DNA of 64,000 nucleotides from Dryas octopetala. Lineage: Eukaryota; Streptophyta; Magnoliopsida; Rosales; Rosaceae. The stretch is from assembly GCA_963921425.1 (NCBI GenBank), contig OY992833.1:312501-376500 (forward strand). Direction: 5' to 3'. The stretch's first letter is position 1. Every line of letters begins with the position of its first letter. The translations under genes and the position numbers were made by a program. The notes under the pieces are model-generated. The model ran no database searches and was not told where the DNA came from. It saw only the letters and a list, made by a program, of their open reading frames with translations. This document shows, in pieces, positions 33,351 to 45,578 of the stretch.

Positions 33351-35433
33351 TTTATTTTATTTTATTTTCTCAATTTTCAAATTTACCCTCACTTTCCTTT
33401 CTCTTTCTTCTTCTCACGCTCACACCCCCCACCCCATATTCTTTCTTTTTCTTTTCTTCCTTTCCTCTCCTATCTCTTTCTCTTCCCCGAATCTTTCCAA
33501 CTCTCTCTCTCTCTGGCGAGTTTGGCAGCGATCTCCCCGGCAAAGGGAGCGCCTTCCTCCCTTCTCCTGGTCTTCATCAGCTTCAAAAGCCAGCCACGCC
33601 GGCGTTGGGCCATTTCTGGCCATGTTGCATCGCCGAACCACTGGGTTCTCCCCCCTCGGCACGGCGAGTCCCTTGGCACCTTCAATTTGGTCATCTGAGC
33701 TGCGACGTCGGCGATTCGAAGGGAAAGGCCGTCGGGCTCCACCGTTGACTTTCTGTTCCCGGCAGCGATGCAAGGTCGGACCACCCCCAATTGGATCCTC
33801 TCGTTGTTTTGAGCATGTTGGTGCCTTTGGATCGATCATCGGACCACCGTAGCTCATGAATCGAAGCTGATAAGCCAACGACGTTTTTTTTCTGTTTGTG
33901 AACTTTGTGTTGTTTTGTGGTAGTTGTGCTGGTCTAGAATGTTAGAAGGGGAGGAGGCTGAAAAAATTCTAGAGAGTGTTGTAGAGAGAGAGAGAGAGAG
34001 TAATCTGTAACAGAGAGTTGCAGAGAGTCGGGGAAGAGAAAGTGATAGGAGAGGAAAGGAAGAAAAAATGAAAAGAAAGAAAAGGGGGTGGGGAAGGGGG
34101 GGGGGGCATGATAAGAAGAAATAGAAAGAAAAGTGAAGGTAAATTTGAAAATTGAATAAATAAAATAAAATAAAAAGAATAAAAAATAAAGGAGGAGTGC
34201 AGGATGTCTTTTGGGAGTGCAAATAGCACCTCCCTTTTTTTTTTTTTTTTTTTTTAGGGTCATACTAGGGGATCATCTAAGTGTACCATCTGATCCATCT
34301 TAATATACCATTTCTCTAATAGAGGTGGGCGGGGCCCTCTTGGGTGGATGCCACTTGATTTTTTACTATAATTATTTTTTTATTGCAATTGTTTTTTTCA
34401 TGAAGAGTAACGGATGATAGGGGGTTTTGGGATAGTTAGGGAGGGGGTTTTGCAAGAGTTTTGGGATAGTTAGGGGGTTTTTTAAGAGTTTTTAGATGAC
34501 AGAGGGTTTTTGGAGAATTTTGGGATAGTTAGGGGGTTTTTGAAGAGTTTTTAGATGACAGAGAGTTTTTGGAGAATTTTGGGATGATTATGGGTTATAA
34601 TCACTACAAGAAATTTGGGATTAGGCAACGGAATAATAGGCAACACCTTTAATTTCGTTGCCTATTACGTGAATAGGCAACAAATTTTTCTACATAGGCA
34701 ACAACCTTGTACCTAATCTTGGATAATTAATAGACAACGAACTATATAGAATAGGCAACAATTTTTTGGTTGCTGATTATGAGAATAAGCAAGGAAATAA
34801 AAAGGGGGTTGCTTATAATTTGGCGGGAAAGAGACGTGAAGTTTCACAACGACAAGGTCGTTGCCTATTGTTTTCAAGTGGTTGCCTATTCATTTGGCGG
34901 GAAATTTCGGCGCCATAATAAATATAAAATAGACAACGACTGTTATTGGTGTTGCCTATGCGTATAGGCAATGAATTTGCAAGAGTTTAGGCAACAAATT
35001 GGATTTGTTGTCTATAAATTTTGGCAACGACTACTCTATAATAGACAACGAACATGAAAATATGGAATAGGCAACAAAATAGGCAACAAAATAATAGGCA
35101 AGGAATTAAAATTCGATGCCTATTCTGGGAATAGGCAAGGAATAGTTGCACATAGGCAACCAATCTGAATTTGGTATTGAAAAACTCATCAGCAACAAAT
35201 CCTATTTACAAGAAAACTTAGAATGGCAACAGAATAATAGGCAACGCCGCAAAATTAATTGTTGGTCATGGGCAACGATTGAACATTAGATATGGAACGA
35301 TACATAGGCAACAACTTTCAAATAATAGGCAACGTGTCGTTCGTTGCCCATTACTGTTATCGGCAAGGAAAAAAAGAATTTGTTGCCTATTTACAAGAGT
35401 ATAGGCTAAGAAAAAATAATTCGTATTTATATG

Positions 35434-36370
35434 TAGAAACTCACATCTTAATCGTGTTTCCAACGATCTGAACCGTTTATTGTTTAATTCCCCACTCAAA
35501 CATCATCCCAGTAAAAAATTGGGTCAATTAGAGATATAGAAGTTAGGTAACAGTGGTCGAACTTATGAACGATTGTGATTTTTCTAATAATAATCGAATG
35601 GGTGATGAATTCCAATTGGGATGATATTTTGCAGGATTGATCTTTGAGTATAAACGTAGAAAATGAACGGATCTGATCATTTAAATCACGTTGTGGTCTT
35701 CACAATTATTGAAACGACAAGGTTTCAATGAAAAAGTTAATAGCACAATACTTTTCAAGTGTATTTATATATATAGAAGCTCACATCTCGATCATGTTTC
35801 AAATGATCCGAACCGTACATTTTTTAGTTCCCCACTCAAAGATCATCCTTGCAAAAAATCGGCCCAATCAGAGTTGTAGAAGTTAGGTAACGGTGGTCGA
35901 ACTTATGAACGATTGTGGCTTTTCTAATGATAATCGAACGGGTAGATGAATTTTGATTTGGCCGATTTTTTGCACGATTGATCTTTGAGTATAAATGTAG
36001 AAAATGAACGACTCCGATCGCTGAAATCACATTGTGGTCTTTACAATTATTGAAACAACAAGGTTTCAACGAAAAAGTTAATAGCATAATACTCTTCAAG
36101 TGTATTATATGTAGAAGCTCACATCTCGATCATGATTCCAACAATCCGAACCGTTCATATTTTAGTACCCCACTCAAAGATCATCCTTGCAAAAAATCGG
36201 TCAAATCGGAAATGTAGAAGTTAGGTAATGGTAGTCAAACGTATGAACAATCGTGGTTTTTCTAATGATAATCAAACGGGTAGATGAATTCCGATTTGAC
36301 CGATCTTTTACAAGAATGATCTTTAAGTATGAACGTAAAGAATGAACAGCTCCGATCATTGAATTTAGAT
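35434..36370 (+). repeat. Tandem 340-bp repeat, about 2.7 units, within the CACTA element
   Basis: Units begin TAGAAACTCACATC (35434), TAGAAGCTCACATC (35774) and TAGAAGCTCACATC (36112); the third is cut short at about 36370. Each unit contains an internal imperfect palindrome (GATCATCCTTGCAAAAAATC against GATTTTTTGCACGATTGATC). Related units, inverted, lie at 8150-8760. Confidence 0.85.
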
Positions 36371-39031
36371 AACTGTGATCAAGTAAATTAACATAATAAA
36401 CTTTTGTATTAACTTTTCTTTAAATAAAGTTTTTAATTTTAATTTCTATTCTTTATTTTTTGGTAAGTCTGTATTTTTTTTCCAGGATTAGCCGCCCAAC
36501 CTGTAGCCAAAATTTTCAATTTCCCACCTGATTTTTCCTTCTCCCTCCCTAATTTTTTTTTTCTAACCCTCTTCATCTCCAAACCACACTCTCTCTCTAG
36601 TATATCAAAGTTTCAAACACACACAAAAGCTCTAGAAAATCAAAGACGCTCAAACACACACTCTCTCTCCTCCCCCTGGTTCTCTCCGCCCTGCCGCTCG
36701 CCGCGTCAGTGCAGCCCAGTCCCGGCCCGCCATACGTAGCCCGTCCCCGACCCTCCTCTCTCTCTTTCTCTCTCCTCTCTCCCCGTTGCCTCCGTCCCCT
36801 CCCCTTACCCCCCGCATCCCCGCTCCCCCTGCCCACCGAAACCTAACCCCCAGCCCCAATGACCTACCCTGACAACCCCCATCCTCATCCCCGTCCCTCT
36901 CCTCTCTCTCCTCTCTCTGCCTCTTTTTTTTCTCTCTGCCACCACCGAAACCCAACCCCAGCCTTCATCACCGCCCTTCCGATTGGGTTTTTTATTTTAT
37001 GGGTAATTTCTGTTTTTTTGCATTTTTTTGGTTTTTTAATTTCTGTTTTGTTAATTATGATTATTAGAATTTGTTTGTGATTTTCCAGGTTTGGTTCAAG
37101 ATGATTATTAGAATTTTTGTTTCTGTTGAGGTAACGAAATCCTAACTTGAGTTTTTAAATTTCTATTTTGATATTTAGGTTTCAGTTTTAGGTTGTGATT
37201 TGTGCTGGGTTTTAATTTTGCTATTTCTATTTTGATTATAATGTTGGGCTGCTTGTTGATTTGGTTATAATTTTACCTAATTATGAGTTTGGTTATACAA
37301 TTATATATACCTATTTTAATATTAATTATTTTTAGAATGAGGGGAATTAAAGCAAGGGAGATTCAGAAAGGCAATGCTTCCAATTAGCTAGTTTAATATT
37401 TCTGGATGATCCATACCACCCAATCATTGTGGTCAGGGAATTGTCCACGAGCTGCAGGACCTTGAGAACCTTGAATATTTCTGGATGTTCCTTTTTTGTT
37501 TTAACTTAGTGATTGGTCAAAATGACTAGTTTGCCATATTTTTTTCTTGGAGTTTAAGAAGTGATGACTTATTTATTCAAAACTACTATCTGGTTAGTAT
37601 GGTTCTTTTGGGCACAGACTTTGTATATCTTTGGTTGTTTTTCTCCCTTTACAAGTTCTTTAGAGGATAGTTTGACATAAAAATGAGTGTAATTTTGACA
37701 AGTTGGTTATATATTTGCTCATTTTATTATTATGTAATCATCTTGGTCTCTGTATTGTACAAGTTTCTGCAATCTTGCATGTTTGCCTAGAATACGAGTG
37801 TTGTCCATTGTCTTTTTTGTGTGAGTGCAGTAAATTGTCGCATACCAAAGGATGAGGGAAAGGTTAGACTCTATTCCACTAAGGTTACACTAAATTCTGT
37901 TTTAATTCAGGATGTCTGCTTATTTTTTGCATCATTTTTTTTTTGGTTCTTATTGTCAAAATAGATTTAGTTATTATTGTTAAGACAAATGGCAGATGAA
38001 ATTTTAGCTAGTAGAGCAATATATATATTTAAATACCTAATTTAATATAAACTAGTGTTAGAATGTGGGGAATTGACTATGAGCTGCAGGACCTTGAGAA
38101 CATTGAATATTGGATTTTCCTTTTTTGATTTAACTTAGATGATTGCTCAAAATTACTAGTATAAAGGAATCTAATTAAGTATATTGCTCTTGAAAAGCAG
38201 TAAAGGAAGAATGAATCCAATATACACTTATAGAGCAATACATTGTGCTACTTCCTTTATTCAAAACTGCTGCTTCCATTACTGCTTTTCTTACACTAAC
38301 TAATTGTGTCTCCATCCAAAGTAAAGACGTATCCTGAAGTGGATTCCCTGCTATCGATATTAAATTGAAAGTAGTCTGCATTGGTGAATCCATCCACTTA
38401 TAATTCTCCTCCTCCATAGACAAGCATAAGGGTTTAGTAATTTTTTTTTTTTTCAACTGGTGGGAATTCTTTGATGTCGGAGTTTAGTTTGATATATCTA
38501 TATCTCTCTCTTTTACATACCAATTGCAGAAACGATCTAAGGTCAACACAGAAAACCAAAAGCATATGCAGTGGGATCCCTAAACCCTTAATTCAATATG
38601 TTTAGTTTTTATTTAAGGGAGGCGCTATTCACAGTCTTCCACCACTCCTCTTTTATTTTTCTATCTAATAGTCTAGCTCTGATTATATATACTTTGCCTT
38701 ACGCAAATGAAGGTTAATGCAAATGAATATACATAATATTCAAGCTCTGTTTACAAGTTGATGGTGTCATAGTGGGATGAAACAAATGAGTTCTCAAACC
38801 TAGATTAATTGACTCAGATTGGGATAATGCGATCTGATTATTATTCCATTGTAATTATTTGCATATGAGCTCCCAAATCCAGTTCAAAACAAATGAAGGG
38901 AGTAATTAATTTTGTATGTTGGGATATTTGAGTGACTGATTATTATATATGTATTTTTTAAAATTTTATTATATATATATATATTTGTATGTCTGATTAT
39001 TATATATGTATTTTTTAGAATTTTCAAGCAG
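36371..39031 (+). other. CACTA internal DNA without a supported gene
   Basis: A CT-rich, GC-richer block (36590-36970) looks like a 5' leader of a captured gene or of the element's own transcript. It is followed by T-rich intron-like DNA with possible GT donors. The phrase GAGCTGCAGGACCTTGAGAAC occurs near 37450 and again near 38082, part of an internal duplication. A 280-bp minus-strand ORF at 38175-38456 has no recognisable motif. Confidence 0.5.
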
Positions 39032-39313
39032 GTATCCAGTTTCCTGACATTTGAGGTTTACCGTAAGACCCATAAGGGGAAGAAGAAGACGTGGATCAAT
39101 GATGTTGCCAAGGCGAAATATGTAAGTTTAATGTTAAGTTTCATTTTAATTTAAAGGCATAATTATAATTATATTATTATTTATCTAAAATAATTTTATT
39201 ATTATTTGAAGGATGATATGGTGGCCAAGTCGGGTGACGTCCTTAAGGACTTGGCCAAAGATTTGCCTGAGGATACCCCACCAGGTCAGATACCTATACC
39301 AGGTCATTTATGA
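39032..39313 (+). pseudogene. CACTA transposase-associated protein, last two exons
   Basis: Exon 39032-39121 (after acceptor CAAGCAG) encodes LTFEVYRKTHKGKKKTWIND and AKAKY and ends at a GTAAGT donor. Exon 39212-39313 keeps the frame (DDMVAKSGDVLKDLAKDLPE) to a TGA. The pattern -F--YRKTHK--K-TW----A---Y--M resembles the C-terminal part of the plant En/Spm transposase-associated family (Transposase_24, Pfam PF03004). The N-terminal part was not found in the element, so the gene is truncated. The family assignment is by eye. Confidence 0.6.
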
Positions 39314-39447
39314 ACACCAAATATATTGACAAATGCTCAGATTGTTCATTGATATTGGACTGATCATACAGTAATGAGACTAGAAATTAAAGTGATTGTA
39401 TAATTCTACGTGAGTGTTGTATCTTTAAACTTTCAGGAATATGGATG

Positions 39448-39515
39448 CTTTAATCATTTACAAAGTATGGCTGTATGTGGCTTTAATCATTTACAAAGTA
39501 TGGCTGTATGTGGCT
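39448..39515 (+). repeat. Tandem 33-bp duplication
   Basis: CTTTAATCATTTACAAAGTA plus 13 further bases occurs twice in succession near 39448 and 39481. It is followed by a Ser/Asp/Glu-rich open stretch to 39655 (SSEDEDEDD) of unknown meaning. Confidence 0.8.
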
Positions 39516-40405
39516 CTTGCACTGATAGTAGCAGCGGATCTATCCATGAGCGAATGACTCCTAGTCACACTCCTCAGCAATCTAGAGATGGCATAAATGA
39601 GGTTCAGTTTGCAAGTAGTAGTGAGGATGAGGATGAGGATGATATGTGTTTTAGTTGCTCTTTTTCGAGCTTTATTAGATTTGTGTTTAAGTATTTTATT
39701 AGACAAGTATGTGAAGAAGTTATTATTTTCTAAACTTTTTTAAATTTATGTTTAAGTTTTAGATTAGACAAGTTCGAATATGATGGTTAATGTAACCTTT
39801 GGATTTATTATATTATGAAGCTTTATTGGAATTTTATATATGTTGAAATAATAACATTATTTATATTTATGAAAATTAAATAAAATAAATAATTGATAAT
39901 TAAAAAAATAGTCGTTGCCAATTCAAAAACGGAATCACGCTGTGCACCTCAATAGGCAATGGTAACCATGTTGCCTTTTGAGGGAAGAGACAATGATAAT
40001 ATAGTTGCCAAGAAGAGTAGGCAACGCCATGATCCTTGCACTTTACATTCTTGATATCATAGGCAACAATATAGAATTTCATTGCAATTATTAGCAACGA
40101 CGACAATGGTGTTGTGTAATATAATATGCAATGCAACGGTGATGATGTTGCATAATAAAATAGGCAACGTAGTGATCGTTGCGCAATGTTATACAAATTT
40201 GGTTTTTCAGATCACAATACGCAACAAAGTATTCGTTGCCAAATTAGCAACGACCGTCAAAATCGTTGCCTATAGTTATTGGCAAGGGTCCTAGGGCAAC
40301 GCCCATGGCAACGGTAAAAATTTGTTGCTAATAGTTTTAGGCAACAAGTTTCTAGTTTTAGACAACGACTTTCAATCATTGCCGAAGGCCTATTTTCTTG
40401 TAGTG

Positions 40406-41570
40406 AATTAATAACTACTGTTTTTTTTTTTTTTTTATGTAACATATGACACTTTTAGGAAATCAGTAATGTTGTGGATTTGAATTCTCTACTTTTGCTT
40501 GTTTCAATCCTAACTGTATAATGTAAATCCAAGACTGAAAAGTGATATGAATCAATTTCATCTTTTGCTTCCTACCCTTGGATGTTACATACACGGCTAA
40601 GATTTAAAGTCAAGTAAAAATAAGTAAAAAACAAAAAACAAGTAGAGAATCTGAATTCATGATGTTGCACCTTAGTTAAATGTGATGAGTAAAAATGGAC
40701 TCAAGATAATGTTGGCTACAAAAGTTGGCACTTGTAAGAAGTTAAAATGCCACATTAATCAAATCAAAGTCAAATTTCTGAATCCTGAACTTTTTGAAAA
40801 ATTATTGTATGTAACTGTAACACCGTCATATGGTATTACCTAATCCACTAATGAGTGATCGACGAGTTTATAAATTTAGGGTTTATGGTTTATAAAGTGT
40901 TGAGACAATTAACATTTTTTTAAAATATTAATAATTATACATATGTTATAATTCTAATGAATTGGTTATGATGTTACGGTTACACACAATAATTTCTCAA
41001 ATTTTCAAGTATTTTCTCTTTACAACGCAATCTACGTATCTTTATTTTCAATATATATATATATATATATTATTTTCATAGCCTCCTTATGTAATCAAAA
41101 CCATTAGATTGGTTTCTTATAGTCCGATTTTCTATTTCAATGTTTTGTTTTAATGTTTTGGTGCGCTATTTTGAAAATGGAGAAAATGAGGAGTCCAAGT
41201 GTCCAAAATAACACTTTCGCGCACAACCATCCACTCCAAATTTTGACATTTCGACTTGCTCGGGGTGGTAATTCTATGGTGGCACTGTTTAGTGTGAGAC
41301 CATAGTTACTCCTCAAAGTTACGCTTTTTGTGGCTTAAAGATATTCAGGGACATGAACGTGTAGAAAAAAAATTGAGATTCCAAGTCTCTTAAAGTTAGC
41401 ACATCGCTATTGTAATCAAGTTAATTAGACATGGTTTTGTCCTGTGTGAGTCTAGGGTCATATGGCAAGCCTTTTGTGCTAAAGAATGGATTTGTAAGGG
41501 TGGCACATTGCATGATGATCACTATTCTCTATATCTTTTATTTTTTTCTTCCACTATTTATTATTCTCTA
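40406..41570. other. AT-rich DNA between CACTA and gypsy elements
   Basis: No gene, no clear repeat ends. A short TA microsatellite lies near 41052-41071. Confidence 0.6.
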
Positions 41571-42619
41571 TGTTGATGCAAATTCTCGTAAGGTAGATGC
41601 AACAACTTAGAAATGATGACTTGGCTGATCTGAAGCCTTGCTGGATGATGACGTGTGCGTCGATTGAGATCTTCCTGCAGACAAACACAAGATCAAAGGA
41701 GATGGACCGGTGTGGTACCAGCCAAACACCCTCCGATGATGAAGTCAGTGATGGTGTTTGATGGTGGGTGAAGAAGAACAGATGATGAACTTGGGAGAAT
41801 AGGAAGAACAAGGCAAATGTTCTGGGTTATTCTCAGAAAGTTGGGTAAGCTCTCTGGTGAGTGGAAATTTTTGCGTAAGTGTTTTGTGGATAGGTTCATA
41901 GGTTCATAGGTTCATAGGTTCATAGGTCTGGATTTTGCACATATAAGTTGGTATATATATAGGAAAATGAGTTTGTGGTGAGTAAGTTACCTGCATGTGA
42001 ATGAATGGTTGCCAGTGATCCACCTGTTTGGTCAGAACTAGTTGCATGCATAGACATTCACCTCCTTAGCATTCAATGCTGCATTGAATGCTCCATTAAA
42101 TGCAAGGTTGGAAGGTTTAGGCAAACTCCTCCAATAGACAGGGATGCAAGCAGGATATTCCATCTGTCAGAGGATTTTGTGTCAGATGCATTTATGTGTG
42201 GCGGTTCATCCCAACGTGACCTTCCTGGGAATGGCGGCGGAGAGCCGAGCCGAACCGAGCAGATGTTCTTATGCGTATGCATGAAGTCCATGTGTGATCG
42301 GACCGGATATGGGATTCCAGACCGAGCCGACCCATAAGATAGGGGTCCCTCCGAGCCCTAACTGGCCGACGCCAGGACTAGAAAGGAGGTCACCTCGGTG
42401 CCGAGCCGAGCCGAACAGGGATGATCGTGGAAAGATGGGCACTCAATCCCTTGGAAGATCATCGGTTCGGCTCGGACCGGTCCTGGATGAGTGGCGTGGA
42501 AAACCGATCCGAGCTGGCGGAGGAAGTGCTGAACAGTGATGATGTGGAGGTCAAAGTCTGACCAGCCACGTGTCCAGCCAGGATTGGCTGTTGGATCGGT
42601 GTAGGTTTACCCACAAACA
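41571..42619 (-). repeat. Tat element 3' LTR
   Basis: 1049 bp. In plus orientation TGTTGATGCA...CCCACAAACA. Has four to five copies of ATAGGTTC near 41890-41930 where the 5' LTR has two to three. Same family as the solo LTR at 15831-23916. Confidence 0.95.
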
Positions 42620-42634
42620 GGAGTCCCCCAGCTT
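42620..42634 (-). promoter_or_regulatory. Polypurine tract of the Tat element
   Basis: Minus-strand GCTGGGGGACTCC abuts the 3' LTR. It has the expected position and purine bias for plus-strand DNA priming. Confidence 0.7.
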
Positions 42635-42925
42635 CCGATCCGAGCGGACAGTGGTGGGTTGGAAGCTGAAGTGTGATGACCTTCTCAAGAATGGCATTTT
42701 GTTTGATCCGAGCCGAACCCAACAGGACCATGTTCCTGAAGATCCGAACAAGTGATGACTTGTGTTTGGCCAAAATATCTCGGGGGCAGGTGAAGGGACG
42801 TTTGATTTCTGCATGGGGGAACGTAAGGGTCACCTCATTTATAGGTATTTTGAATGCTTGACAGGTGTCAAAATCTGGGACTTGAAGCGCCAAAAAATGA
42901 AGGGCTGAGATCGGTTTGCATGGGG

Positions 42926-43260
42926 GTATAAGTTTGGCAGTTTCTCTCTCTTCCCTCTCACATTTTTCAGAAGCTCACTCTCTCCCCTGCGAAACTCTCT
43001 CTCACCGTGAAACTCTTTCTCTCCCCGTCGTTTGAGTGCTGGTCCGATCCCAACATCGACCAGGTACAGCGATAGGCGAGGTGGTTCCGAGGGTGTTTGG
43101 GGCGAAGAGATTTGGCCGGACAAAACCAGTAAGTGATTCTGTCCACTTTTGAGTTTTTCCCTTTTTTCGGGTTTTCTGGGTTTTGTTCTTGGTGTTCTTG
43201 AAAAAGGGGACGTTTCGATCCAAAAAGTACGAGAGAAAAACAGAGAAAGGTGTTTTAGTA
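42926..43260 (+). promoter_or_regulatory. Possible own promoter and leader of the antisense gene
   Basis: A TATA-like GTATAAGT (42926-42933) is followed about 15 bases later by a pyrimidine-rich tract (TTTCTCTCTCTTCCCTC), a typical plant start region, and about 300 bases of leader up to the ATG at 43261. It lies between the element's polypurine tract and the antisense gene, outside the LTR. Accessory genes of some Tat elements (for example Grande in maize) are reported to use their own promoter. This site is inferred from sequence only. Confidence 0.45.
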
Positions 43261-45578
43261 ATGTCTGAATCCGATTCGAGTGATCGGCTTGGCTCGGGGG
43301 ATGCCTTCGAAGGGGATAGCGAGGCCGAGGTGAGCCGAAGCCCGCCAGGGGGGGAGGCAGGCTGGGATAGCCTGTCCGAGGAGCTGAATGAGGTCATCTC
43401 GACCTTAGATCGGAACCCAGGTAGAGTGCGCCAACCCCGAGGCGATGAAGAGGAGGTTCAAGCCGAGCCGAGCCCAAGAGTTCCGAGAAGACTTATCTCG
43501 GGTTCGGAGGAAAGGGACAGGGGTCATGAGGCATCGACCTCGGATCGGCTCGGATCCGTGATGGGGAGCCCGATCGATCCGGATTTTTATGAGGAGTTGG
43601 CTTGGAAGGCCGATCAGATCCCAAACGAGATGACCGAGTTTCATCTCGAGGATCTGAGGGCTCGGTACTCTGTTCCCGAGGCCATAATGATGAGATTGCC
43701 GATGGAAGGGGAGAAGCCGAGCCGACCCCCCAAGGGATGGGTGACCATGTATCCCGAAATGTTTGAAAATGGGGTTCGGCTTCCCCTGCATCCATTCCTG
43801 CAGGATTGGTTGGCCATGATCGGCGCGGCGCCGCATCAGCTAAATCCCAACGTGTACATGATCATCCTGTCCATGCATATTTTGTGGCACAAGGTGCACA
43901 AATGCGAGCCGGACAAGGATATCCTGTTATGCTCCTACGCATTGAGGTCGAAAAACACCGAGCTCGGCTTCTACAACCTGCAGGCCTACTCGGGGCCACT
44001 GTTCTCGGGCAATCCCTCCTCTCAGAAGACTTGGAAGAGGAGATATTTCTTTGTCTCTGGGGATTGGGAATTCGCCGATCTGAGCAGCTCCACCCCGGCT
44101 CGGGTTCCCAGAGCTTTTAGGATTCCAGGTGGGCAATGGGGAACTGGGGCCGATCCGAGGGGAACTTGAATATGTTTTGTGATGATTGTATGTATATTTT
44201 GTGGCTAACTCCTTTTGGTTTCGTCTTTGCAGTCAGCTGGGGCAAGTACAAACTGAAAGGCGAGCTGAGGGATCAGATTGCTGCGATCAGAGACTCGCCG
44301 ACCGAATATCTATCCACCAAGTTCCCGCTCGGGCAGACCCAGATCAGGTCGAGTGGAATTTCCTGGTTTGTACCCAGGTGGAACCCGCGAGCCGAAAAGG
44401 GAATGAGTTCGGCCGAGATGGAGGCTCGGCTGAGGAAGAAAGCCGAGAAAAGCGCCCAAAGGAAAGCTGCGGGCCGGGTCCCAGTCGAGCCGACCCCGAC
44501 ACCCGTCGCGGCGACAGCCCGACCTGGGCCCACCGTGCCGAGGCCTGACCGGCACGGAGAGAAGAGGAAGGGTCCTGCGACCGAGGCCCGTCCAGAAAAG
44601 AGGAACCGGGCCGAGCCCAGCGGTACCGATGCCGAGGTTTCTGGCTCGGCCTCTATGAAGGTGGTGGAGGTGGACTCCTCTATCGAGCCTTTCGTGACCG
44701 GTTTCAAACGCGTGGTCACGCCGAAGGTGGTCGAAGGGCTCTGGGCCGGACAGGAGACGCCGAGCTTCGGAAGCAAGGCACTGAGCACCTCCCGCCAGGC
44801 CATGACGGTAAGTACCCCTGACTTCGGATTTACGCTCTTCCCAGTTAGCTCGGACTAACACACACTTTTTTTTTTTGTGTAGCTCGCCCTAAAGCAGTTT
44901 GAAGTAGCCCAGGCCGCAGTCGATGCCGAGGCGAGGATGGGGAGGCTTCGGGAGAGGAACGGTGAACTGAGGGAGAAGCTAGCCGAGGCCGAACGGGAGG
45001 TCAAGGCCGAGCGCGGTCGGTCGGTCGATCTTCGTACCCAGTTGGTCGAGAAGGAAGTGGAGGTGGCTCGGCTCAGAAAGGAGCTCCTTGCCTCCGAGCA
45101 GAAGGTGGCCGAGCTGGGCCAGTTCGCCGACGATCTCCAGCGGGACGTCGAGGCGACCGAGCGGAGGGCGGTCGAGGCTCGGCGTCAAGCCGGAGTGCCG
45201 AGCGTCCAGGCACTTGCCGATGCCCAGTTTGAGGGGTATAAGGAGCTGTTGGAGGAGATCCGGTCGAAGAGGCCGGACTGGGATTTGTCCTTCGTCGGCG
45301 AGTCCGACGACGAGGGGGACACCCAGGAGAGCCAACAAGAAGACCTCCCGCCTCCTGATCACCGAGCTGCCGCCGAGGTGGTCGCGTCAGTGACCGAACC
45401 GACCCTGGAGGATCCTCCTTTGCCTGAGAGCGAACCGACCCCGATCCCCCCGATTCCCGAGTCCGATCCCAACGCCGAGATGCAGATTGGGGGAATTGAG
45501 GTGGTGCAGCTCGGCAAGGGGACGCCTGAAGAGTCCACTGAGCCGATCCAAGAAGGGCCTGCCGAGCGGTCTGCATGA
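43261..45578 (+). CDS. Antisense accessory gene of the Tat element (Transposase_28-like, coiled coil), three exons, intact
   Basis: Exons 43261-44128, 44233-44807 and 44883-45578 join in frame (868, 575, 696 bp) through consensus GT/AG sites into 712 open codons with a TGA at 45576. Residues 1-100 are acidic, Ser/Arg-rich. Residues about 160-270 contain LPLHPFLQDWL, LNPNVYMIILSMHILW and NPSSQKTWKRRYFFV, the signature of the plant putative gypsy-type transposon family (Transposase_28, Pfam PF04195). Residues 400-415 (KRKG...EKRNR) look like a nuclear signal. Exon 3 starts with about 100 residues of heptad-rich coiled coil and ends in a Pro/Glu-rich acidic tail. It lies opposite to and downstream of pol. 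Function is unknown; nuclear localisation and protein binding are guesses from these features. Confidence 0.82.

Larger units (their letters stand above)
31083..34600. repeat. Concentric inverted repeats: foldback elements inside foldback elements
   Basis: Outer arms (about 31083-31290 and 34370-34600) are made of CCCAAAACTC/GAGTTTTGGG-type short repeats. Middle arms start AAGTGCTATTTGCACTCCC (31369) and end GGGAGTGCAAATAGCACC (34233), continuing inward at 33360-33520 and 33960-34230. Two further complete inverted-repeat elements (31424-32382, 32395-33350) interrupt the left middle arm. No coding capacity; ORFs here are proline- or glycine-rich artefacts of biased sequence. Right next to 34600 the CACTA element starts. 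Confidence 0.75.
34602..40405. mobile_element. CACTA (En/Spm-type) element, 5.8 kb, mostly non-coding
   Basis: Terminal inverted repeat CACTACAAGAAA (34602) and TTTCTTGTAGTG (ending 40405), with a 3-bp target duplication AAT on both sides. Subterminal regions (34630-35430 and 39910-40390) contain dozens of ATAGGCAAC/GTTGCCTAT motifs in both orientations, the usual transposase-binding layout. Inside are 340-bp tandem units (35434-36370), a CT-rich leader-like segment (36590-36970), intron-like DNA with a partial internal duplication (37330-37530 and 38050-38170), and two exons of a transposase-associated protein (39032-39313). The catalytic TNPD-type transposase was not found, so it is non-autonomous. 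Confidence 0.9.

Noticed and set aside
38175..38456. A 93-codon minus-strand ORF in the CACTA interior
   Set aside because: No recognisable motif, AT-rich intron-like surroundings, and no splice or promoter support.
44273..44861. Minus-strand ORFs of 176 and 183 codons opposite the accessory gene
   Set aside because: GC-rich shadow frames of exon 2 of the plus-strand gene; they lack family motifs, whereas the plus strand has conserved motifs and correct splice phases.
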